Source of the DNA: Salipaludibacillus sp047795645
GTDB taxonomy: Bacteria; Bacillota; Bacilli; Bacillales; Salisediminibacteriaceae
Reading direction: 5' to 3'
DNA length: 64,000 nucleotides
Assembly: GCF_047795645.1 (NCBI RefSeq)
Contig: NZ_CP181045.1
Span: 3,472,001 to 3,536,000, forward strand
Part shown: piece after piece, positions 16,823 to 24,166 of the stretch
Layout of the letters: every line of letters starts with the position of its first letter
Numbering within the stretch: position 1 is the first letter of the stretch
Position numbers and translations under genes: made by a program
The notes under the pieces: generated by a model
The model's input: only the letters and a program-made list of their open reading frames with translations
Told to the model about the DNA's origin: nothing
Databases searched by the model: none

Positions 16823-16830
16823 TTGTCGAA
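16823..16830. promoter_or_regulatory. Candidate Spo0A box
   Basis: TTGTCGAA matches the 0A-box core TGTCGAA. It lies about 40 bases upstream of the sigma-A -35 of spo0F, in the divergent region shared with ywjG. A single short match gives limited confidence. Confidence 0.45.
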
Positions 16831-17075
16831 TTGTTATATCTCTCTTGGACACTAACTTTCGTGCTTTTCATTTTGTTGACTGGTAAAATTAAATTATAAT
16901 CATACCATCCCTTATCTTTAATTATAAATCGATCTGCATAGAGAGAGGGGTGCTGAAACGAGCAACCTCGCTTTCTGCAACCTCGCTTTCTGTGAAAGTT
17001 TATGTTTCTCATTATACTAATGACACAATTATAAATTTATCTTATCAATCTGTAACGAGAAAGGACCAAATTAGT

Positions 17076-17603
17076 ATGAAAATTTTTACTACTCAAACAC
17101 AGGGGTTAGTCGATAAACTTGCGCAATATGAAGAAGATTTAGAGGATGCTGCTCGAGTAATTGCACAAAGTATTATAAGTGATGGAAAGATTTTTTGGTA
17201 CGGAGAACATGAACTGAAAGGCGTCGTATCACAAGCTTGTGTCGGAGAAGACAAATGGAAAGGAAGTCTTCGCGCTGACGAGGAGACGACATTTTCAAAA
17301 ATGGATACATTTATTGTCGCCACTAGGAATCTTTCGGGAGCGGTAATCAGTTCGCTAATAGAGAGAGCTAGCGAAGTAGGAGCTAATGTAATTGCCATTT
17401 ATTCAAACAAGGAATCGGTGAAAGAATTTAATTTGTTTGAAAAAGTCGATTTTTCTTTTTGTACTGGCGTCGTTCATGGTCTTGTTCCAATGGAATCAGG
17501 TCAGAAAATAGGCAGACCTCATCTGTTGGTCGCGCTTCAGCTTTACTATCAGTTGTATTTTTCGGTAATGGAAATATTGGAGGAACACGATGAGTTAGAT
17601 TGA
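17076..17603 (+). CDS. ywjG: DUF2529 protein (YwjG-like)
   Basis: This 175-residue protein is homologous in position and length to B. subtilis YwjG, which lies next to spo0F. The sequence resembles a sugar-isomerase fold: KIFWYGEHELKG, then DTFIVATRNLSGAVISSLIERASEVGA as a nucleotide- or phosphosugar-binding segment, and IGRPHLLVALQLYYQL near the end. The biochemical role is unknown. The frame is open from 16950, but AAAGGA precedes the ATG at 17076. The upstream extension includes a 15-base tandem duplication (GCAACCTCGCTTTCT) that is unlikely to be coding. Confidence 0.85.
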   Translation: MKIFTTQTQGLVDKLAQYEEDLEDAARVIAQSIISDGKIFWYGEHELKGVVSQACVGEDKWKGSLRADEETTFSKMDTFIVATRNLSGAVISSLIERASEVGANVIAIYSNKESVKEFNLFEKVDFSFCTGVVHGLVPMESGQKIGRPHLLVALQLYYQLYFSVMEILEEHDELD

Positions 17604-17609
17604 AGTAAC

Positions 17610-17641
17610 GACCGGACTTGAGTTTAAGTCCGGTCTTTTTT
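17610..17641 (+). terminator. Terminator of ywjG
   Basis: GACCGGACTT and AAGTCCGGTC form a 10-bp stem with a 6-base loop, followed by six T. The repeat array begins about 20 bases beyond it. Confidence 0.95.
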
Positions 17642-17662
17642 GATTGGAAGGATTGGTGGTGC

Positions 17663-18195
17663 GGCAACTCTTGGCTTGTGACCCTTTTTTCCTGGATCCA
17701 GTTCGCATGGGGCTCAAGCTGCTGCCTCTTGTGACACTTCTTTTCCAGATTCCGCTTGCTTGGGGCACATGCTGCTACCTCTTGTGACCCTTCTTTTCCA
17801 GATTCCGCTCGCTTAGGGCTCAAGACGCTTCCTCTTGTGACACTTCTTTCCTGAATTCCGCTCGCTTAGGGCTCAAGACGCTTCCTCTTGTGACACTTCT
17901 TTCCTGAATTTCGCTTGCTTGGGGCACATGCTGCTACCTCTTGTGACCCTTCTTTTCCAGATTCCGCTCGCTTAGGGCTCAAGACGCTTCCGCTTGTGAC
18001 ACTTCTTTCCTGAATTCCGCTCGCTTAGGGCTCAAGACGCTTCCTCTTGTGACACTTCTTTTCCAAATTCGGCTTGCTTGGGGCACATGCCGCTACCGAT
18101 TGTGACCCTTCTTTTCCAGATTCCGCTCGCTTAGGGCTCAAGACACTTCCTCTTGTGACCCTTCTTTCCTGAATCCAGCTTGCTTAGGGCACAAA
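17663..18195 (+). repeat. 53-bp tandem hairpin repeat, array 1 (10 units)
   Basis: TTGTGAC-type landmarks occur at 17676, 17729, 17782, 17835, 17888, 17941, 17994, 18047, 18100 and 18153, exactly 53 bases apart with no indel. Each unit has CTTGTGAC(A/C)C, a CT-rich run (TTCTTTTCCAGATTCCGCTCG), then GGGCTCAAG or GGGGCACATG as the other arm. From 17729 on, three unit types follow in the order X-Y-Z three times, a 159-bp higher-order repeat. The array fills the gap between the convergent ends of ywjG and pyrG. Short ORFs across it are incidental. Confidence 0.95.
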
Positions 18196-18230
18196 CTATA
18201 ATAACAGCAACTTCCGCCTCCCCCCCAACC

Positions 18231-18275
18231 AAAAAAAACCGCCATAGAAAGGACAAGGAGTCCCTTCCATGGCGG
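18231..18275 (-). terminator. Terminator of pyrG
   Basis: CCGCCATGGAAGG and CCTTTCTATGGCGG pair on the minus strand, and eight T residues follow. Confidence 0.92.
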
Positions 18276-18289
18276 ATAAATCATACTCT

Positions 18290-19891
18290 TTATTTTTCCC
18301 CTACACTCGCGCGGATAAATTCCCTGAATAATGGTTGTGGTCTCGTCGGACGAGATACAAACTCTGGGTGAAATTGTGACGCCACGAAGTAAGGATGATC
18401 TTTTAGTTCAACAATCTCTACAAGGCGTCCATCTGGACTTAACCCAGAGAAAATAAAGCCTTTCGCTTCCATTGCTTCACGATATTGATTATTAAACTCA
18501 TAGCGATGACGGTGACGTTCATAAATCACCTGTTCATCATATGCTTCATAAGCTCTCGTATTTTCTTCAAGCCTACAAGGATATAGACCAAGGCGAAGTG
18601 TGCCACCATAATCTTCGACGTCTTTCTGTTCCGGTAACAAATCAATAACTGCGTGGCTAGTTTCTGGATTCAACTCAGCAGAATTTGCATCTTCAAAGCC
18701 AAGAACATTGCGTGCGAATTCCACAGAAGCTAACTGCATACCGAGACAAATTCCAAAGAATGGAACATTGTTCAAACGCGCATATTCAATCGCCTTTATT
18801 TTCCCTTCAACTCCACGATCACCGAAGCCACCAGGAACTAAGATGCCATCAACATTCGACAATTTCTCAGCCATGTTTTCATTTGTGACTTCTTCTGAAT
18901 TGACCCATTCAATTTCAACATCCGCATCAAACATAAATCCTGCATGTTTCAACGCTTCAGCAACTGATAAATAGGCATCAGGAAGTGCAACATATTTCCC
19001 TACCAATGCGATGCGTACTTTTTTTGATAAGTTCGTCACTTTGTCGACGAGACCGATCCACTCTGTCATGTCCGCTTCTTTACAATTAAGATTTAGGTAA
19101 TTGCAAACAAACGCATCTAATTTTTGATCTTGAAGCGCAAGAGGTACTTTGTACAACGTATCCACATCTTGCATTTCAATCACAGCATTTTTATCAATAT
19201 CACAGAAAAGCGCAATCTTGTCTTTCATCTCTTCTGGGACAGGACGCTCCGTACGGACGACAATCACATTTGGCTGAATTCCTAAACTTCTTAATTCTTT
19301 CACACTGTGTTGTGTCGGTTTCGATTTCATTTCCCCAGCAGCTTTCAAATAAGGGATTAGCGTACAGTGTATGTACATAACATTTTCTGCGCCTACATCA
19401 CCTTTGATTTGGCGAATTGCTTCAAGGAAAGGCAAACTTTCAATATCTCCGACGGTTCCGCCAATTTCAGTAATAACCACATCTGGGCTACCTTCATGTG
19501 CTGCGCGGAGAACGCGATCTTTAATTTCATTCGTAATATGAGGGATGACTTGGACCGTTCCACCTAGATAGTCTCCACGACGTTCCTTTTGCAAAACAGT
19601 AGAATAAATTTTTCCCGTCGTCACGTTACTATACTTTCCTAAATTAATGTCAATGAATCGTTCATAGTGCCCTAAATCCAAATCGGTTTCTGCACCATCA
19701 TCGGTGACAAATACCTCACCGTGCTGATATGGGCTCATCGTTCCAGGGTCTACGTTGATGTACGGATCAAACTTCTGAATCGTCACTTTCATTCCACGGT
19801 TTTTCAATAATCGACCAAGAGATGCGGCTGTAATTCCTTTTCCTAATGACGATACCACTCCGCCTGTAACAAAAATATACTTCGTTGACAT
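18290..19891 (-). CDS. pyrG: CTP synthase
   Basis: This enzyme aminates UTP to CTP with glutamine and ATP. The amidoligase domain starts MSTKYIFVTGGVVSSLGKG, with the P-loop lysine. The C-terminal class I glutamine amidotransferase has GICLGMQ with the catalytic cysteine, and HPEF with the histidine and glutamate. Length is 533 residues. GAGGGATTGG precedes the ATG at 19891; the frame's upstream extension is not conserved. A 430-base leader carries a CTP-sensing attenuator. Confidence 0.97.
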   Translation of the reverse strand: MSTKYIFVTGGVVSSLGKGITAASLGRLLKNRGMKVTIQKFDPYINVDPGTMSPYQHGEVFVTDDGAETDLDLGHYERFIDINLGKYSNVTTGKIYSTVLQKERRGDYLGGTVQVIPHITNEIKDRVLRAAHEGSPDVVITEIGGTVGDIESLPFLEAIRQIKGDVGAENVMYIHCTLIPYLKAAGEMKSKPTQHSVKELRSLGIQPNVIVVRTERPVPEEMKDKIALFCDIDKNAVIEMQDVDTLYKVPLALQDQKLDAFVCNYLNLNCKEADMTEWIGLVDKVTNLSKKVRIALVGKYVALPDAYLSVAEALKHAGFMFDADVEIEWVNSEEVTNENMAEKLSNVDGILVPGGFGDRGVEGKIKAIEYARLNNVPFFGICLGMQLASVEFARNVLGFEDANSAELNPETSHAVIDLLPEQKDVEDYGGTLRLGLYPCRLEENTRAYEAYDEQVIYERHRHRYEFNNQYREAMEAKGFIFSGLSPDGRLVEIVELKDHPYFVASQFHPEFVSRPTRPQPLFREFIRASVGEK

Positions 19892-20194
19892 AGTCCAATC
19901 CCTCGCTTTTTTTATTGACTCTGTTATCGAACCTTGTTGAAATTCTCTGATGATGACGTAACATTCGAAAATCAACAACATTTACCAGAATCTTTTTATT
20001 CCACCAATCATACTTGGGGTAGATGTTTACGATTTCGCACTTATTATGAGGAAACCAAATTTATTTGATTCCACCCTACATCTGTCGCCATTATTGTTTG
20101 ATAGCATAGGAAAAAAATCCTTAAATCCTTATAAATCAACTGAATACTTGGATTTCTTCTACCGTTTTCGCAGAAGCAAAACTCCTATAAAGTA

Positions 20195-20243
20195 TAAAAA
20201 ACAAAAGACCCCTCTCCTAAAAGTGTACAGAGGGGGCGCTTTT
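20195..20243 (-). terminator. CTP-responsive attenuator terminator of pyrG
   Basis: On the minus strand AAAAGCGCCCCCTCT pairs with AGAGGGGTCTTTT, followed by a T-rich run. The 5' arm contains CCCCCTCT. In B. subtilis pyrG, low CTP makes RNA polymerase add extra G residues at the transcript start, and the G tract pairs with the pyrimidine-rich arm of the terminator. This arm fits that scheme. The stem could also end rpoE transcripts. Confidence 0.75.
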
Positions 20244-20319
20244 GTTTTAGTGAGAGAATCTTCCGAATTCGAAATTTCTCTATCTATTTTGACGTTTTTT
20301 TAATAAAAAGTTTTGTGAA

Positions 20320-20359
20320 GCCCAAAAATGATTTTAGCGAGATCTCACTGAAAAGTCAA
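20320..20359 (-). promoter_or_regulatory. pyrG promoter with GGGC start
   Basis: On the minus strand TTGACT (20359-20354), a 17-base spacer, TAAAAT (20336-20331) and, 7 bases on, GGGCTTC starting at 20323. A start at GGGC is the requirement for reiterative G addition in the known pyrG system. The -35 lies just after the rpoE stop codon. Confidence 0.8.
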
Positions 20360-20371
20360 GCTTCAATTTTG

Positions 20372-20875
20372 TTACTTGTCCTCTTCTTCGTCATCATCAT
20401 CCGATTTATCGACGACATCAGTAGGAAATTCTTCCGTATCAAGATCTGCAAAATCTGTATCTTCTTCATTAGCAAGATCGTCTAACTCATCTTCCAAATC
20501 TTCGAACTCATCGTAATCTTCTGGATCCTCATCAAACTTACCTTCGTCTTCTTTATCCTTCGCTCTCTGTTTACGTACTTTCGTAGCTGCCTGCGAAAGC
20601 TCCTCTTCCGTTTGATCGAATGGATACCATGAACGAAGCCCCCAACTATTGTCTCCAAGGTTAACAAAACGACCATCAACAGACATTTCTGTGTATAGAT
20701 GGGAAATTCGTTGTGTCAAAAATTCATCGGGTAACCCCTTCACTTCACCAACACGCTTGAGCAACGTATGATACTCCGCCGGCTTTTTCTGTTCAAATAG
20801 CAATGCAAATGCCACTTCAATCATGGACACTTCACTAATTTGCTCTTTTGAATAATCTTTTAACTTCATCATCAT
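20372..20875 (-). CDS. rpoE: RNA polymerase delta subunit
   Basis: Delta is the small subunit that weakens nonspecific RNA polymerase binding and speeds recycling in Gram-positives. The N-terminal winged-helix-like HARE domain covers about 95 residues (SMIEVAFALLFEQKKPAEYHTLL to GLRSWYPFDQ). The C-terminal third is almost wholly Asp/Glu, as expected. AAAGGAAG lies 7 bases before the ATG at 20875; a GTG six bases earlier is less likely. It precedes pyrG as in B. subtilis. Confidence 0.95.
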   Translation of the reverse strand: MMMKLKDYSKEQISEVSMIEVAFALLFEQKKPAEYHTLLKRVGEVKGLPDEFLTQRISHLYTEMSVDGRFVNLGDNSWGLRSWYPFDQTEEELSQAATKVRKQRAKDKEDEGKFDEDPEDYDEFEDLEDELDDLANEEDTDFADLDTEEFPTDVVDKSDDDDEEEDK

Positions 20876-21112
20876 TGGCACTTCCTTTCACCCTATATAT
20901 TATTCACTAATTCATTTCTCTACAGTGATCAAACCACTGCTATCTTAAAAATCATTGTCGTTGGGTCTTAAATCCATACCTTCCATTATAAACACAATGA
21001 TACCATTTATGCTATAGGAAGGTGAAGTTTACAAAAAAAATATTGAAATAACGGCGGAAAAGTACAACAAGGTAGCCGCCAATAAGCAACTACCTTGCAT
21101 TCCCCGATTAAA

Positions 21113-22252
21113 TTATTTCAACAACATTTTTGCTATAACAAGACGTTGCACTTCATTTGTCCCTTCATAAATCTGCGTGATTTTTGCGTCGCGCATATAA
21201 CGCTCGACCGGATAATCCTTCGTGTAGCCATAGCCACCAAACACCTGCACCGCTTCCGTAGTAACTTCCATCGCCGAATCTCCAGCAAACAACTTTGACA
21301 TCGCCGATTCTTTCCCGTATGGTAACTTCTCCGATTCCTTCCACGCCGCTTGATACGTCAACAAACGTGACGCTTCAACCTTCGTTGCCATGTCAGCAAG
21401 CTTAAACGCAATCCCTTGATGAGCACCGATCGGCTTGCCAAACTGCTTCCGCTCCTTCGCATAGTCGACAGCCGCATCAAGCGCCCCTTGCGCAATTCCA
21501 ACTGCCTGAGCCGCGATCCCGTTTCTGCCACCATCCAACGTCATCATTGCAATCTTAAAACCTTCCCCCTCTTCCCCGAGTCGATTCGCTTCAGGCACAC
21601 GAACCTCGTCAAAAATAATTTCTAACGTTGGTGAAGATCGAATGCCAAGCTTCCTTTCCTTTTTACCCATCGTGAAACCTGGCATCCCTTTTTCTATGAT
21701 AAACGCCGTGCACCCTTTATGCTTCTCGTCCGCAGCCGTCATCGCAAACACAACATATGTATCAGCTTCCCCGCCGTTCGTTATAAAAATTTTCGAGCCA
21801 TTTAGAATATAATCATCCCCATCACGTTTCGCCGTCGTCTTCATATTCGCCGCATCACTACCCGAACTAGGCTCCGTCAGTCCATACGCTCCCAACTTCT
21901 TTCCCTCCGCCATCGGACGAAGAAACCGTTGCTTCTGCTCCTCCGTTCCAAACGTATAAATCGGCCAACCCGCCAAAGACAAATGAGCCGAAAGCATCAC
22001 ACCCGTTGACGCACAAACACGTGAAAGCTCCTCCACAGCAACAACATAACTAATATAATCGCCGCCAATCCCACCATACTCCTCAGGCCACGGAATACCC
22101 GTCAACCCAAGCTCCCCCATCTGATCAAAAATCGCCCGATCGAAACGCTCTTCCTCATCCCTGTCTGCCGCTGAAGGTTCTACTTCATTCTTGGCAAAAT
22201 CACGGACCACTTTGCGAATCATGTCTTGCTCCTCCGTTAGTTGAAAATTCAC
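21113..22252 (-). CDS. acdA: Acyl-CoA dehydrogenase
   Basis: This FAD enzyme oxidises acyl-CoA to enoyl-CoA in beta-oxidation. Signatures are YGLTEPSSGSDAANM, GSKIFITNGGEAD and QVFGGYGYTKDYPVER, with QIYEGTNEVQR near the end. The glutamate in IYEGT is the probable catalytic base, as in short-chain and butyryl-CoA dehydrogenases. The open frame runs further upstream, but AGGGGGAAAAGACA precedes a GTG at 22252, giving 379 residues as in B. subtilis AcdA. It is last in the FadR-controlled run fadF-thl-acdA. A weak stem at 21068-21097 may end it. Confidence 0.94.
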   Translation of the reverse strand: MNFQLTEEQDMIRKVVRDFAKNEVEPSAADRDEEERFDRAIFDQMGELGLTGIPWPEEYGGIGGDYISYVVAVEELSRVCASTGVMLSAHLSLAGWPIYTFGTEEQKQRFLRPMAEGKKLGAYGLTEPSSGSDAANMKTTAKRDGDDYILNGSKIFITNGGEADTYVVFAMTAADEKHKGCTAFIIEKGMPGFTMGKKERKLGIRSSPTLEIIFDEVRVPEANRLGEEGEGFKIAMMTLDGGRNGIAAQAVGIAQGALDAAVDYAKERKQFGKPIGAHQGIAFKLADMATKVEASRLLTYQAAWKESEKLPYGKESAMSKLFAGDSAMEVTTEAVQVFGGYGYTKDYPVERYMRDAKITQIYEGTNEVQRLVIAKMLLK

Positions 22253-22383
22253 TGTCTTTTCCCCCTTGTATTCATATATGTTGCCGCAGTTTTTCACCGA
22301 ATGATGATTGATGTCAATACGCTGAATTTCGAATCGTGTAAACGTTTCTATTATTTTCAGAAACATGTATGCGACTTTGTTCG

Positions 22384-23562
22384 TTACACTTCAATCATCA
22401 CCGCGTCGCCTTGGCCGCCTCCACTGCAGATCGCAGCAATCCCGATTCCACCACCACGGCGTTTCAGTTCATAAGCAAGCGTCAAGATAATTCTCGCACC
22501 ACTCGCACCAATCGGGTGTCCAAGAGCAACCGCGCCTCCATTAACGTTCATTTTATCTCGGTCCAGTCCAGCAATTTGTTCACTTGCTAAAGAGACCGCT
22601 GCGAATGCTTCGTTTACTTCAAGTAAATCAATGTCTGCAACAGACTTGCCTGTTTTCTTTAGTAATTTATTTATTACAAGTCCGGGTGTCTTCGGAAAGT
22701 TTTCCGGCTCGACTGCTAGTTGTGTATGCGCGACAATTGTCGCTAAAGGTTTGAGGCCTTTTTCTTGCGCTTTATCTTCAGACATGACGACGAGAGCTAC
22801 CGCGCCATCGTTGACGCCAGGAGCGTTCCCCGCGGTGATCGTTCCGTCTTTCCCGAATACCGGACTCAATTTCGCTAACCGTTCAAGCGAGGTATCTTTT
22901 CTCGGTGACTCATCGTGTTCTACGACAAGTGGATTTCCCTTTCGTTGTGGCACTTCTACTGGAACAATTTCTTCCGTGAAGTTGCCTGATGCGATTGCGT
23001 CCCCCGCTTTTTGATGGCTTTGATACGACCACTCATCTTGCGCTTTGCGTGAAATGTTGTGTTCTAGTGCGGTCGCATTTCCGAAGGTTCCCATATGAAC
23101 GCCTGTAAACGTACACGTCAATCCGTCGTGAACCATCAAGTCGTGGAATGATTGCTCGCCCATTTTTAAACCAAATCGCGCCCCTTTGACGAAAAATGGT
23201 GCCTGACTCATTGATTCCATTCCACCTGCAACGATCGTATCGTATTCTTTCGCGCGAATAAGGATATCCGCCAATGTCACACTTCTCATCCCTGAAGCAC
23301 ACATCTTATTAATCGTTTCCGTTTCCGTCTCCCACGGGATTCCAGCTTCGTGCATTGCTTGTCGCGAGGGGAGTTGCCCTTGTCCGCCTTGCAGGACTGA
23401 TCCAAGAATAACGTGATCTATATCCTTTCCTGCTAGCCGCGCTCGCTCAAGCGCTGCTTTGATCGCCTTTCCACCAAGCTCTGATGCTGTAAAGCTGGCT
23501 AGGGCACCCCCTAATTTCCCGACAGGTGTCCGTGCCCCACTGACAATGACCGTCTTGCCCAT
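22384..23562 (-). CDS. Acetyl-CoA C-acetyltransferase (thiolase)
   Basis: This thiolase of 392 residues condenses or cleaves acetoacetyl-CoA and related 3-ketoacyl-CoAs. The acyl-carrying Cys88 is in NKMCASGMRSV. The histidine motif is GHPIGASGAR, and the second cysteine is in CSGGGQGDA near the end. AAGGGGGAAAC precedes the ATG. It lies between acdA and fadF, where B. subtilis has no thiolase as far as I recall. A 53-bp repeat array separates it from fadF. Confidence 0.93.
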   Translation of the reverse strand: MGKTVIVSGARTPVGKLGGALASFTASELGGKAIKAALERARLAGKDIDHVILGSVLQGGQGQLPSRQAMHEAGIPWETETETINKMCASGMRSVTLADILIRAKEYDTIVAGGMESMSQAPFFVKGARFGLKMGEQSFHDLMVHDGLTCTFTGVHMGTFGNATALEHNISRKAQDEWSYQSHQKAGDAIASGNFTEEIVPVEVPQRKGNPLVVEHDESPRKDTSLERLAKLSPVFGKDGTITAGNAPGVNDGAVALVVMSEDKAQEKGLKPLATIVAHTQLAVEPENFPKTPGLVINKLLKKTGKSVADIDLLEVNEAFAAVSLASEQIAGLDRDKMNVNGGAVALGHPIGASGARIILTLAYELKRRGGGIGIAAICSGGGQGDAVMIEV

Positions 23563-23649
23563 ACACCGTTTCCCCCTTTATAATAATCCTTTTTCTCTGC
23601 TAAAAATCACGCTCTCTTTCCTTATATATGATCGAAATCCGTGTCTTAT

Positions 23650-24046
23650 CCAGATTGACTCGCCATGGGGCACAAGACGCCTCTTCTTGTGACCCTTCTT
23701 TCTCAAATCCACTCGCCAATGGTCACAAGATGCTCTCTCTTGTGACCCTTCTTTTCCATATCGACTCGACAATGGGCTCAAGACGCTTCTTCTTGTAGCC
23801 CTTCTTTTCCAAATTAGCTCGCTATGGGTTACAAGTCGCTTCTTCTTGTGACCTTTCCTTCCCAGATTGACTCGACAAAGGGCTCAAGTCGCCTTCTCTT
23901 GTGGCCCTTCTTTTCCAAATCCACTCGCCAAGGGTCACAAGACGCTCTCTCTTGTGACCCTTCCTTCTCAAATCCACTCGATATGGGGCTCAAGTTGCTC
24001 TCTCTTATGACCCTTGATTCCGAATTGACTCGACAATGGGCACAAC
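23650..24046 (+). repeat. 53-bp tandem hairpin repeat, array 2 (7 units)
   Basis: Unit landmarks are at 23687, 23740, 23793, 23846, 23899, 23952 and 24005, exactly 53 bases apart. Units are more divergent than in the other arrays. The best has GGGTCACAAG and CTTGTGACCC as perfect 10-bp arms around a 9-base loop, and others carry CTTGTAGCCC or CTTGTGGCCC. I see no higher-order pattern. The array lies between fadF and thl, genes of one strand and pathway, so a fadF-thl transcript would carry it. Confidence 0.95.
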
Positions 24047-24089
24047 AACCCGGCTTCAAGCTCTGTTTCCTCCCTTTCTAAGGAGGAAT

Positions 24090-24120
24090 CGGATGCCTCG
24101 CAAATTTGCTAAGACATCCG
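24090..24120 (-). terminator. Hairpin downstream of fadF
   Basis: CGGATG and CATCCG enclose a nested palindrome GCAAATTTGC. No T run follows on the minus strand, so this may be an RNA-stabilising or processing stem, not a terminator. Confidence 0.35.
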
Positions 24121-24166
24121 AAATCAATCTATTATTCTAGTATCATAGTTTGGCTTGATTATTTTG

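Noticed and set aside
16961..16992. Tandem 15-base duplication GCAACCTCGCTTTCT upstream of ywjG
   Set aside because: Only two copies, no structure or link to other elements; probably a simple slippage duplication.
17428..17823. Minus-strand ORF of 131 residues entering array 1
   Set aside because: It overlaps ywjG antisense and the repeat array; the peptide repeats mirror the DNA repeat.
17663..18195. CRISPR array
   Set aside because: The period is regular, but the whole unit is repeated, there are no unique spacers, and no cas genes are present.
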